Below are positions 15,537-24,368 of a stretch of DNA of 27,068 nucleotides, in pieces. Every line of letters starts with the position of its first letter. The first letter of the stretch is position 1. The translations under genes and the position numbers were made by a program. Source of the DNA: a candidate division KSB1 bacterium (GTDB lineage Bacteria; Zhuqueibacterota; JdFR-76; DREG01); contig JADFJB010000059.1 of NCBI GenBank assembly GCA_022566355.1, positions 1 through 27,068 on the forward strand, read 5' to 3'. The notes beneath the pieces are model-generated. The model was not told the DNA's origin and did no database searches. It saw only the letters and a list, made by a program, of their open reading frames with translations.

Positions 15537-18500
15537 AAGCATCTTTCTGACATTCAAAAATTCGCCTGCTGTCATGCGAAGCAGGTATACGCCGCTTGCC
15601 ATGGGGATACCTTGATCCGTGGTTCCATCCCAACTAACTGTGTACCGACCGGCGCTCTGTTTTGCATCTAACAAGGTTCGAACAAGCTGTCCCCTCAAAT
15701 TGAAAACAACAATCTTAACGAGACTCGTTGTGGGCAATTCATAGTTGATGCGGGTTTCAGGATTGAATGGATTGGGATAATTTTGGGACAACGTAAATGC
15801 TTCCGGAATTCCTGAAAACCCCAAATCGTTGCTATTGATAAAATCTGTTTGACCCACGACAATTCGAAAATCTCGTTCAGTACCTTCTTCGCCTGCGATG
15901 AATGTGTACGCATTTTGTTCGATTAGATTGACAGAAATCCGACTGGTCTTGTCAATCAAAACAACCTCCATCTCAATGGGCAGGTTCTGAACATTCGCCA
16001 GAGACAAGACAATTTCAGAATTCGGGATATTGGATTTCAGATGAAGATCCCAGTAGTGACCTTCAGTGTTGATGGAGCGAAAATCACCAGTGTAAAGACC
16101 GGGATAGGTGTCCCAATCTTCATGGGGAAAATAGAGCGACACGAAGCTGTCGAAAAACGGCGCCTCGGAAAAATCGTTTTTGTCCCACTCGTCGGATGCT
16201 CCGTTTAAAACGCCAATGTAATTATCTTTGTCCAAAAAGCGGCCGCTTTGCGCAGTGAGCTGCAGCGCCCACTCATCATTTTGCAATTTAAAAAGCTCCG
16301 ACAAGCCCAAACTTTGTTTGGCAACGACACTATTGCCAGTTGAAGATTTTGGTGGAATTTCAATTGTGGTCGTGCCGCCTAAGTTGTTGACGAAATAGCC
16401 CTGGTAGGGCACCAACTGAGTACGCATAAAGTCGTAACCTGTGGCATCGTTGCTCGAACCGGAGTAGCCGACCAGACGATTTTCAACATTAGTGCCTTTA
16501 ACCACATCGCTCCAATTAACTGTAAAGGCAAACGGGTTGCCGATCTGATTCCATCCTGTTTGTAGATTAATCACGTAATTCCCCTCAGTAGTCACGCTTT
16601 TTCCTGACCCAGTACCAAGGGATTTTGAGCCTCTGGTTATGAACCAAAATCCTCGTCCGGGATCCAGATTTCCCGTATTAGGAAATTCATCAAAATTGCC
16701 ATTTATATAGCGCAGAAGACGCCACTGGGTATCATCATAAGTTCCCAAATCATCCACAAAGACACTCGATGGCGAGGAATTATCCAAATCGATGGGCACG
16801 GAAATCATACGGTAAGCCAAGTTTGGCGATGAGAAAGACAAATTGCTGCTGGTAACCTGAATAATCTCCGGGTTGTCTTGTGGGTTCGTTGCTGGAAATG
16901 TCGTTGAATTGCCTGTTGGGTCTTGAGTAGAAAAGTAGTATTCCACACCTCTTTCAGTAACGAAGTTGGGCAGAATGGCCCCTTCCCAAATTGCTCCACT
17001 TGTATTTGTCATGACGCTCGAAGAATAAGAGCTTGCGCCACCGCGGCGATAAAAAAGTGTTGCGGATTGCACGTCCACGTTATCGGTTATTGTAGCTGAG
17101 ATGGTTTGGCTTTGGCCTGATGATATGGAAGAATTTGCAGAGTGTGTGATTACTGGTGGGTTAACGTCTGAACCAGCTTGATCAAAAGCCGCCTGTGCAG
17201 CATCGGCATTAGCCTGCAAATCGGCTAAGTCCGTGCCACCTACAATGGCAAATACGGCTCTGACGCCATCACCAACCGGTATTTCGTACGGCCCAACAGA
17301 GATCATTGGTCGGTAGTCAGTGGTATCCGTTGGCGTATCTTCAAATGTAATCATCCAACTAAAAAGCAAGGAGTCGCCACCGTCGTCTACTTGGGCATTG
17401 AACGTATGTCCGGAAACTTCACCTGAAAGGACACGAACGCCATAATAATTCGGATTGTCTGCACCGTCAGCTTCGAACACATAACTGAGCTTTCGGACAC
17501 TATCGAATCCTGCAAGATTGTTGCCAGCAGAACCCACATCCCAATCTATTGCCACACCAAAATAGATGCCGCTTAGATCCGTTGTGGTTTCGTTGAAAAT
17601 GGTATAATCCATTATGACATAATCATCGTCAGGCGGCGTTGATTTTGAATAGGAATCTTGGGAAATAGTGATCCCTATGGGGTTATCAGCGCGTCGATCG
17701 CTAAAAGTGCTCGTGAAAGCCTGATCAAACCCGGGAATAGGGCTTTGTGTTATTGGACTCATAGGACCTGTTGCAAAATGACTGTCATCCTCAAGCGCAT
17801 CCAATCTTCCTGAAACTTGTGATTCTGACTGACCTATCACCACATTCCCATCGAAAAGGCCGTTCATCCCGTTAAATTGAAAACCAGAACCAAGGCTAAG
17901 ATCTGGACGGCCTCCTACTTTGCCACTGTTGAATACAGAAAGTACAGTATTGTTATTGTTATGTTCCAGATGCATCCTGGGGAAAGCATCCACCCAAATA
18001 GTAAAAGTTTCCTGAGTGGTACCGGCGGCGTTTGAAGCCTCTAATACGATATCATGAAAACCCTCTTGCCCGGAACCCGGCGTCCAATTGAGTGTACCAG
18101 AATTTGCATCCATGGTCATTCCTGATGGTGCGGAAATAAGTGAAAAAGTTGGCTGTGGGAAACCTGTTATAGTAGGAGAGACGCTATACGCAGCCCCTAC
18201 TACTCCGTAAAGATTATCTATATCTATTCCAGGGATAATTTGAAATGTCCACCGGATAATGGTACCCGCTTTGGGTCTGGGAAGGCCATTGGCTGAATTT
18301 ATGGTAGTCAAAGGATTATCATCCAAGGAATTTACGGTAATACGGGCTAAAACTTCTGCTCCCACAATTTCTCCAACTGTCAAATCGGGCATTCCGGTAG
18401 CTTCTTGATTCTCGAACTTCACCTGAAGGTCCTCATAACTGTTTTCAGGATAAACTAAATAGATCCAATCTGATTGTCGAGCAAGATTTAATGGCCAGGG

Positions 18501-19148
18501 AGAAGGTATATCATTTCTTATCCCCCATCTAGTGCTATCAGCAAAATCTGCCGGGAAAGTTGCAACTATCATCTGAATATCATCCGATGGATCATCCGGT
18601 GTTCCGTTTAAATCCCAACCAGTGATAGGAACCTTATAAATTCTTCCTGTTAAAAAACGATCGTAAGCTAATCCAACTTCATCATCACCAAATCGTATTT
18701 CATACATCGGACTCACAACATTATCTATATTCCTCAACATCTGCTGTAAATTCGTTCCATCTGGGCCAGATTGAGACACATAAAATTGGCCCCCATCATC
18801 AGGTGAAACGGAAGACGATGAAGCTCCATTTATTTGTGCAGTAAATTCATCTGGATCTGCCACTAAATCAATAGCTGCTGAATCAACTGTACCTTTATAT
18901 ATAAAACGAGGTGTAATTGGCCCTGTGCTGTTAGCTACTATTTCAATGGATAGAAGCTTAATTGCTGGAGGTAGTAAATTAAGTTTTTGGGACCGCTTTT
19001 GAAACCAATCCTTCTTGGAAAACCCTTCTTTAGAAAAGATCTTTGGCGATGATTTTTTAGGCTTTAAAATATCATCTAATTTTTCCTGACTGAAAACAAG
19101 CGAATTTAACATCATAAAGAGGATTATCAAAAACTTACCTTTAATCAT
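15525..19148 (-). CDS. large secreted protein with putative Ig domain and C-terminal sorting domain
   Basis: This 1207-residue protein begins with a signal peptide (residues 4-20). Residues about 318-388 form an Ig-like (He_PIG) domain recognisable from PSGMTMDANSGTLNW. The middle is beta-rich with repeated Asp/Gly-rich segments and two regions resembling fibronectin or bacterial Ig strands (about 655-765). The last 96 residues start at SGIPEAFTLSQNYPNPFNPE and continue with VFNLRGQLVRTL and GVYLLRM, the FlgD-like/type IX-style C-terminal sorting domain common in FCB bacteria. This signal directs proteins to the surface, where it is often cleaved. There is no catalytic motif and no heme. AGGA lies about 10 bases upstream of the ATG. 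It follows the kinase and the small exported TPR-like gene and precedes the redox operon; its role is unknown. Confidence 0.85.
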   Translation of the reverse strand: MIKGKFLIILFMMLNSLVFSQEKLDDILKPKKSSPKIFSKEGFSKKDWFQKRSQKLNLLPPAIKLLSIEIVANSTGPITPRFIYKGTVDSAAIDLVADPDEFTAQINGASSSSVSPDDGGQFYVSQSGPDGTNLQQMLRNIDNVVSPMYEIRFGDDEVGLAYDRFLTGRIYKVPITGWDLNGTPDDPSDDIQMIVATFPADFADSTRWGIRNDIPSPWPLNLARQSDWIYLVYPENSYEDLQVKFENQEATGMPDLTVGEIVGAEVLARITVNSLDDNPLTTINSANGLPRPKAGTIIRWTFQIIPGIDIDNLYGVVGAAYSVSPTITGFPQPTFSLISAPSGMTMDANSGTLNWTPGSGQEGFHDIVLEASNAAGTTQETFTIWVDAFPRMHLEHNNNNTVLSVFNSGKVGGRPDLSLGSGFQFNGMNGLFDGNVVIGQSESQVSGRLDALEDDSHFATGPMSPITQSPIPGFDQAFTSTFSDRRADNPIGITISQDSYSKSTPPDDDYVIMDYTIFNETTTDLSGIYFGVAIDWDVGSAGNNLAGFDSVRKLSYVFEADGADNPNYYGVRVLSGEVSGHTFNAQVDDGGDSLLFSWMITFEDTPTDTTDYRPMISVGPYEIPVGDGVRAVFAIVGGTDLADLQANADAAQAAFDQAGSDVNPPVITHSANSSISSGQSQTISATITDNVDVQSATLFYRRGGASSYSSSVMTNTSGAIWEGAILPNFVTERGVEYYFSTQDPTGNSTTFPATNPQDNPEIIQVTSSNLSFSSPNLAYRMISVPIDLDNSSPSSVFVDDLGTYDDTQWRLLRYINGNFDEFPNTGNLDPGRGFWFITRGSKSLGTGSGKSVTTEGNYVINLQTGWNQIGNPFAFTVNWSDVVKGTNVENRLVGYSGSSNDATGYDFMRTQLVPYQGYFVNNLGGTTTIEIPPKSSTGNSVVAKQSLGLSELFKLQNDEWALQLTAQSGRFLDKDNYIGVLNGASDEWDKNDFSEAPFFDSFVSLYFPHEDWDTYPGLYTGDFRSINTEGHYWDLHLKSNIPNSEIVLSLANVQNLPIEMEVVLIDKTSRISVNLIEQNAYTFIAGEEGTERDFRIVVGQTDFINSNDLGFSGIPEAFTLSQNYPNPFNPETRINYELPTTSLVKIVVFNLRGQLVRTLLDAKQSAGRYTVSWDGTTDQGIPMASGVYLLRMTAGEFLNVRKMLLTK

Positions 19149-19330
19149 TTTTTATTTCCTTTATTTAAATCACAACAAATATGGAGATTAGGGAGTGAGA
19201 TCATTCATGACTAGATCTGACATTACTTTTTAACTATCTCAATCCCTGAACTGAGATAATTTTATTTTTTCTTTGTGGCTTCTGTGAGCACTCTGGGTCT
19301 CTTTTAATAATAGCTGTACCTTAACTTTTT

Positions 19331-19372
19331 GCGGTTACCCTGATGGCTATATGACTATTGGGGCTTCACCGC
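19331..19372 (-). ncRNA. structured leader candidate, faintly like the 3' half of a GEMM (c-di-GMP-I) riboswitch
   Basis: In the 247-base leader of the secreted-protein gene the minus strand reads GCGGTGAAGCCCC, about 20 bases, then GCCATCAGGGTAACCGC. GCGGT pairs with ACCGC, and CCC with GGG inside. The GAAGCC and GCC-GGGTAACC segments recall the GEMM core, but the 5' half (GGCAAACC plus a GNRA hairpin) is not visible. The remainder of the leader (19149-19330) is AT-rich with no clear signals except AGGA before the start. Confidence 0.22.
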
Positions 19373-19395
19373 ACCTTAGGTTTAGATTAGAAAAT

Positions 19396-20061
19396 TCAAT
19401 TGCCACCAGGCGCACCAGGAGGGTTAGGCAATGTCGTGTCGCCTGTAACAGGAGGAACAGTAGGTGTTCCACCGTTACCGCCACCTCCCAGAGCTAGCGC
19501 CAACCCGCCGACAATGGCCGCTACACCAAATCCTATCAAGAATTTCTTGTTGCCACCGTTTTTTTGAGGTTGTGGCTTGGCAACCTGCTCGTCGATCGGT
19601 TTGTCAGCCTCAGCAGGTTGTTCTTGCGGTTGTTCAACCAACTCTTTCTTTTTTTCCTCCTCCATGTGTTTTCTCATTTCTCCTACCATATTCGTAAAAG
19701 GTGGCGGGTCTTGAACCGGATCAGGCTGCCAGTCGGGCGCCAATTCCAGTAGTTTTCTTATAGCATCTCTAGCTTGATCGAGATAGTCTTTGGCGAGGAA
19801 GGTCAGGCTGAGCAGTCGATATGCCTTACTTTTTTCTTCGTCTTTGATACCAACCGGCAAACAGCTTTCCAGAGTTTTGATGACATCATCAAAGAGACCA
19901 TCCTTGTATTGCTGTTCAGCCTTTGCCACGGCCGCCTCACATGTATCCTGCGCCCAAGCTGTTGAATTTGCCAAGGGGTTTAGAAGAATTGTGCTAAGAA
20001 AGGCCAAAATCACAAAACCTATCAATCTCTTGTTTATCAAATTATGTTTAAATGTTTGCAT
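19396..20061 (-). CDS. small exported TPR-like protein with C-terminal membrane span and Gly/Pro tail
   Basis: This 221-residue protein has an N-terminal signal (residues 12-38, ending TAWAQDT). Residues 40-110 hold two TPR-like helical hairpins (AKAEQQYKDGLFDDVIKTLE and YLDQARDAIRKLLELAPDW). An acidic Glu/Gln/Pro linker follows (130-168), then a hydrophobic span (174-191, FLIGFGVAAIVGGLALAL) and a GGGGNGG/Pro tail. Two Cys (41, 67) flank the first hairpin and could form a disulfide. This layout is familiar from small genes beside PEGA-kinase genes in FCB bacteria, but I cannot name a function. It is 77 bases downstream of the kinase gene and has a strong ribosome-binding site, so it is probably co-expressed. 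A role in relaying or scaffolding the envelope side of the kinase is possible. Confidence 0.7.
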   Translation of the reverse strand: MQTFKHNLINKRLIGFVILAFLSTILLNPLANSTAWAQDTCEAAVAKAEQQYKDGLFDDVIKTLESCLPVGIKDEEKSKAYRLLSLTFLAKDYLDQARDAIRKLLELAPDWQPDPVQDPPPFTNMVGEMRKHMEEEKKKELVEQPQEQPAEADKPIDEQVAKPQPQKNGGNKKFLIGFGVAAIVGGLALALGGGGNGGTPTVPPVTGDTTLPNPPGAPGGN

Positions 20062-20066
20062 AATGG

Positions 20067-20072
20067 CCTCCC
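20067..20072 (-). promoter_or_regulatory. ribosome-binding site of the small TPR-like gene
   Basis: GGGAGG lies 5 bases upstream of the ATG at 20061. It is the clearest Shine-Dalgarno sequence in the window and confirms this start. Most other genes here have weak or no such site. Confidence 0.7.
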
Positions 20073-20138
20073 GGCTTTATGGGGTCTTCCCCAAATTATT
20101 ATCTAAATGTCTCCGATTTTGGGGGTAACCAAAATTAG

Positions 20139-23100
20139 TCATCTGATTTTCTTGAGTGTAAACTTTAAAGGTTTCATGTTTTCCTCAAAATTGATCACCC
20201 GTTCACCGCCTTCGAGAACATAACCCTCTCGTCTTACTGAGATCTCTTTTAAACCCACAGACACCTTAATTTCTTTTGGTGTTACCTGACCAATGTCTTC
20301 GTTGTCTATATAAATTCTTCCCCAGGTTAGTTTTCCTTCCGAATCCTGAGAGAGAATGGTAACTGCCACCTTTTTGTTGAAATCGATTGGAATATCCAGG
20401 GTTTTGTCTTGTTGGATTTCTACTGCCTTTTGCCACGTACCCAAGGTCGGATGTACAACACTTATCTTATGGCGGCCAACTTGCAGCTCCATAGAAAACT
20501 GGGCGAAGGCGTCTTTTTTCTGTAGCCTGTCATCTATATAAATGGATCCAAACGGCCGCACCAGCATCTTTAATCCTCCGATTAAAGCGATCAGTTTTCC
20601 ATTAGTCTGATTCACTTCGTTAGGTTCTAATGCTATGACAGTTTCGTAGTCTTCATACCCCTCTTTCCGCAGGATAATATTGTATGAACCAATTTTCTTG
20701 TTTTGTTGGTAAGGAGTAGTACCCTCAATCTGGCCATTCAGGATAATTGAGGCACCGGAGGGTTCTGAAGTAATGTCGATAGCGCCGGTTAACACAGCTA
20801 AATTTGCCTCAATGGGGGTCAATATATTTGGACGCACATTAATAGCTTGTGAAAAATCTTGATATCCCTCGAGGCTGACCATGACTTCATAATTGTTGAC
20901 TGCCATATTTTTGTTCTTATAAGGGGTGTTTCCTACTTTTTTCCCATTTAACCACACCGAGGCTCCTGAAGGGTACGAGGTAACGATTAGTTCACCGACA
21001 TCAACGGGGATTTCAATTAATTTTTCCCCTTTGTCGGCATTTGCAACCTCGGATTTATTATCGTCTCTTTGCCTGGCCGGTACAGTGAGTGAATCGCCAT
21101 CTGGCGCCAGGGTTTCCGTGTTGGCATTTTTAGCTTCTGATGTTAGGTTAAGCGTTGCTTGTTTTACATCAGCAACAGAGCCAGAGATTTCAGCCTCATC
21201 TCCCTGCCTTAAATCCTGCCAATAGTACCAGCCTCCTACAAAGCCTGTGATAATTATGATAGCAGTCAAAGTATATAATAAAGTTTGGGGACGATTTCTT
21301 CCTACTTCAATGGATCTAGCAACCCCTGCTTTCTTTAGCTTACTCTCTATACTTTTTTCCGCTATTTTCAGTCCGCTACTTGCATCTTTATTTTGAGGTT
21401 CAATTTCCAGTATTCTCTTATACGTTTCAATGGCTTGCTCAAATTTTTTCTTGCCTAAGTACGCTTGCGCTTTCGATATTAGTTCATCAACCCGTTCTAA
21501 CAGTTCTATCTTTTTTTGAATCTTTTCAATGAAATCAGCAGATTCTTTATGTTCAGGGTCTACGGAAAGAATCTGCTCGAACGCATTTAGGGCCTCTTTA
21601 TATTTGCCATTTTCAAAATGGCCCCTTCCCGCAGTCAAAAGTTTGCTGATCTGGTGTACTTCTTCTTGTTTTTGTTTACATTGGTCAATTAAGTCAAGCA
21701 ATTCTTGATCCTTAGGATCAAGAATTGATGCAGCTTCAAATCTTGATAAAGCATCGCTGTATTCCTTTGTATCAAAATAATCCTTGCCGTTTTCTATCAG
21801 CATTGCCAGTTCTGCTGACCGTTTCGATTGCGTTTTCTTAGCCTTAAAAAGCTGCTGATCAATATTTTCAAGATCATCCAATACTTCTTGCATGGAAGCA
21901 TATCTGTCATTAACCTCCTTTTTTAGGGCTTTAGTTATTACCTGCTCAAGTTGAGAAGGGATTTTTGGATTCTGTTCAGTTACAGCAATTGGATTTTCGT
22001 TAACAATCGAATAAAGCATGGCCGCTTCGTATTCAGCTTCAAACGGCAATTTACCAGTCAAAATCTCGTAGATCAGCACACCGAACGACCAAATATCACT
22101 GCGGTGGTCTAAGTCAAGGCCTTTAACTTGTTCTGGTGACATGTATGGCAGTGTGCCTAGGGTGGTGCCCGGTGTAGTGATTTTTGTGCCACCTGTGAGC
22201 TTAGCAAGTCCAAAATCGACAATTTTCACTTGACCTTCGGTTGTGATAATGATGTTCGCTGGCTTGATGTCTCGATGGACGATGCTATGCTTATGGGCTT
22301 CAGCCAAACCGCTGGCGATTTGCTTAAGGACATTGAGACACTCTAAAATCTCCATTTTGTATTTGATACATTTTTCTCTTAAGTCTTCTCCTTCATAGTA
22401 GGCCATGCAAATGAACATCAGACCATCCTCAGTATCATTTATTTCATGGATGGTGCCAATATTAGGATGGTCAAGAGCTGATGCGGCCCGTGCTTCTTTC
22501 AAAAAACGCTTTTTGGCTGTAGTGTCGCGAGTCAAGTCAGGTGACAAAAACTTAAGAGCTACGACACGGTTTAGTGTGATATCCTTGGCTTTGTAAACCA
22601 CTCCCATTCCACCCCCGCCAAGCCTTTCAATAATTTTAAAATGAGAAATTGTCTCGCCGGCAATCCGCCCAGTCAAAATCTTAATTGTTGCAGATTCTCT
22701 TTCCCTGTCTATCAATCTTTTAATATTTAAGTTTGCTTCTTTGTGATTCGGATCAATACGCAAGACTTCATTAAATTTCAGAATGGCATCATTGAGTCGA
22801 TCCTGCTCTGCAAGCAAATGGGCTTCTTCTAGTAAATCTTTTGTCCTTCTTTCCTTTTGTGCTTTGTCAAGAACGGTTTCTAAATCCTTTAATAAATCAG
22901 AGCAATTATCATATCTTGAATCCACATTTTTCTCAAGACATTTTGATAGAATAGTCTGTATCTCATTTACTAGGCCGCTTTCCTTTAAGTCTATTTTTTC
23001 AGGTTCCTCGTGCAAAATTCTGTACAAAACGGTAGTATCATCTCCTTCAAATGGTTTTTTATAGGTCAAAAACTCATAGAAGAGAACCCCAAAGGAAAAA

Positions 23101-23687
23101 ATATCAGACCTGTAATCAACAGCTATTCCTTTTACTTGTTCTGGTGACATATACCAGGGGGTGCCAATTCGCGTTCCGACCTGCGTCAGCAAAGTTTTGG
23201 TTTCAGAACCGGCAGACCCAGTATCGGGCTTGGCGATGCCAAAGTCAATAATCTTGACCCGGCCATTTTCCAGAATTTTGATGTTCTCGGGTTTAATATC
23301 TCGGTGAATGACTTTATTAGCATGTGCAAACTGTAACCCTTTGCAAATCTGTTTTGCACAGTCCAATTTTTGCTGAAGGTTTAAAGGTTTTTTTTCGTCG
23401 ATTATCAGCCGCAGGTCAGGACCTTCCAAGTATTCCATAACGATGTAGGTTCTTCCGTCCACTTCACCAAAATCGTGGACGATCGTGATATTCTCGTGCA
23501 TTAGCTTGCCCGCGATTCTAGCTTCCCGATAGAATCGAGCTTTAATTTCGGGGATCTCTAAAACTATTTCCGAAATAACCTTGATGGCGACGTAGCGTTC
23601 GATTAGTGGGTCATAGGCCTTGTATACGACCCCCATTCCGCCCTTGCCAATTTCCTCGAGTATCTGGTATTTACTAATCTTTTCCAT
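20139..23687 (-). CDS. membrane Ser/Thr protein kinase with two kinase domains, TPRs and PEGA repeats
   Basis: Kinase domain 1 (about 7-270): Gly loop GKGGMGVVY, K36, HRD (D130), DFG (D148), GTPWYMSPE. A TPR-like unit sits at 285-318. Kinase domain 2 (about 350-605): GGGGMGVVY, K379, HRD (D473), DFG (D491), GTLPYMSPE. Both keep all catalytic residues and should be active. Three more TPR-like units follow (624-657, 680-715, 735-770), then one membrane span (803-821). Outside are two clear PEGA repeats (PSGASVWLNGKKVGNTP at 907-922, PSGASIILNGQIEGTTP at 977-992) and two degenerate ones (about 1037-1105 and 1107-1177). PEGA domains are thought to bind envelope surface structures. The protein would sense something outside the inner membrane and phosphorylate cytoplasmic targets; the FHA proteins at 2362-5819 are attractive but unproven partners. 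Two kinase domains in one chain is unusual. Confidence 0.92.
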   Translation of the reverse strand: MEKISKYQILEEIGKGGMGVVYKAYDPLIERYVAIKVISEIVLEIPEIKARFYREARIAGKLMHENITIVHDFGEVDGRTYIVMEYLEGPDLRLIIDEKKPLNLQQKLDCAKQICKGLQFAHANKVIHRDIKPENIKILENGRVKIIDFGIAKPDTGSAGSETKTLLTQVGTRIGTPWYMSPEQVKGIAVDYRSDIFSFGVLFYEFLTYKKPFEGDDTTVLYRILHEEPEKIDLKESGLVNEIQTILSKCLEKNVDSRYDNCSDLLKDLETVLDKAQKERRTKDLLEEAHLLAEQDRLNDAILKFNEVLRIDPNHKEANLNIKRLIDRERESATIKILTGRIAGETISHFKIIERLGGGGMGVVYKAKDITLNRVVALKFLSPDLTRDTTAKKRFLKEARAASALDHPNIGTIHEINDTEDGLMFICMAYYEGEDLREKCIKYKMEILECLNVLKQIASGLAEAHKHSIVHRDIKPANIIITTEGQVKIVDFGLAKLTGGTKITTPGTTLGTLPYMSPEQVKGLDLDHRSDIWSFGVLIYEILTGKLPFEAEYEAAMLYSIVNENPIAVTEQNPKIPSQLEQVITKALKKEVNDRYASMQEVLDDLENIDQQLFKAKKTQSKRSAELAMLIENGKDYFDTKEYSDALSRFEAASILDPKDQELLDLIDQCKQKQEEVHQISKLLTAGRGHFENGKYKEALNAFEQILSVDPEHKESADFIEKIQKKIELLERVDELISKAQAYLGKKKFEQAIETYKRILEIEPQNKDASSGLKIAEKSIESKLKKAGVARSIEVGRNRPQTLLYTLTAIIIITGFVGGWYYWQDLRQGDEAEISGSVADVKQATLNLTSEAKNANTETLAPDGDSLTVPARQRDDNKSEVANADKGEKLIEIPVDVGELIVTSYPSGASVWLNGKKVGNTPYKNKNMAVNNYEVMVSLEGYQDFSQAINVRPNILTPIEANLAVLTGAIDITSEPSGASIILNGQIEGTTPYQQNKKIGSYNIILRKEGYEDYETVIALEPNEVNQTNGKLIALIGGLKMLVRPFGSIYIDDRLQKKDAFAQFSMELQVGRHKISVVHPTLGTWQKAVEIQQDKTLDIPIDFNKKVAVTILSQDSEGKLTWGRIYIDNEDIGQVTPKEIKVSVGLKEISVRREGYVLEGGERVINFEENMKPLKFTLKKIR

Positions 23688-23925
23688 TACGTGAATTAAT
23701 ATAATTATTGACCAATGGAATATTTTACGGGGTTATCATAAATGATAATGCTATTGCCTCATCGTAATCAGATTAATCATACTGCAACGACTTGTGATTT
23801 TTGGACAAGATGGTATCCCGACGTTAAATGACTTCGCAAGTGAGTTAAGTATGTTCTTTGTCAATTTTATTCCTAATTTTTTTTCAATGGCATCTAATTA
23901 ACTTTATATGAATTATATATCCATC

Positions 23926-23962
23926 ACTTCAGTAACATCTTTGCAACGATCATTTCTGAAGT
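23926..23962. repeat. conserved stem-loop inside the repeat, 7-bp arms
   Basis: ACTTCAG (23926-23932) and CTGAAGT (23956-23962) are perfect inverted arms around a 23-base loop. The loop is almost unchanged in copy B, where one arm has a single mismatch and the loop has lost one base. It lies in the presumed 5' leader, between promoter A and the kinase start. Confidence 0.5.
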
Positions 23963-24087
23963 CTAAAATAGTGGTGTTCAGAGGATTCGTTATTTATTTT
24001 TTTTCAACAATTACATATCTAAGAGATTTACAGAGGAGGATGACATTAAAATTCCTATTTAACAATTTCTACATAAAATGTTAACGT

Positions 24088-24116
24088 AGTTTAACATCAA
24101 ATAATTGTTTTGTCAA
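24088..24116 (-). promoter_or_regulatory. promoter A, sigma70-type, upstream of the kinase gene
   Basis: TTGACA (24111-24116), a 17-base spacer, then TAAACT (24088-24093). The same two boxes and spacing occur in promoter B, with one spacer difference. It implies a leader of nearly 400 bases before the kinase ATG. Confidence 0.55.
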
Positions 24117-24368
24117 GAGAAATTATATTTTATTGCATGGTAAGGTGAAGGTAAAAAATTAAAACAACTATTAATATTTATTAACTCCTAATTTTACAAT
24201 AAGTTAAATACTTTATTGATTTGTATTTTAGAGACTTTTTTAATTAATATTCAGCGGATAGAGTTTATCCCCCCACGGCGGCGGCATAGCAGAAAACGTC
24301 GATGGTATTTTAATAAGCGATTCAAGAATATAAATCTATCAAGAACAGTTTCGCTTTTTAACCTTCAA

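Larger units (their letters stand above)
23830..24240. repeat. copy A of a diverged direct repeat found upstream of the kinase and cyclase genes
   Basis: It aligns in order with 25560-26110. Near-identical blocks are 23925-23957 / 25656-25687 and 24100-24126 / 25968-25994 (27 of 27 identical), and the ends also match (TTTACAATAAG near 24195 / 26061). Each copy has its own insertion: about 55 bases near 24035-24090 in A, and about 150 bases near 25735-25915 in B. Neither copy encodes protein. Confidence 0.75.
23688..24368. other. non-coding region upstream of the kinase gene
   Basis: These 681 AT-rich bases lie between the cyclase stop and the kinase start. They hold repeat copy A (about 23830-24240) with a promoter and a stem-loop. 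Positions 23688-23829 are unique leader sequence without a recognisable ribosome-binding site. A short GC-rich patch near 24266-24290 contains a GGATA/TATCC hairpin but no T-run. Confidence 0.7.

Noticed and set aside
20085-20138. Hairpins between the kinase and the small TPR-like gene (TTTTGG/CCAAAA and GGGG-AAGA-CCCC) as a terminator
   Set aside because: No T-run follows, and the downstream gene has a strong ribosome-binding site suggesting read-through.
24256-24300. GC-rich patch with a GGATA/TATCC hairpin, considered as a terminator for the cyclase gene
   Set aside because: The stem is only 5 bp and no T-run follows on the minus strand; a 31-codon frame through it lacks a start codon and any recognisable family.
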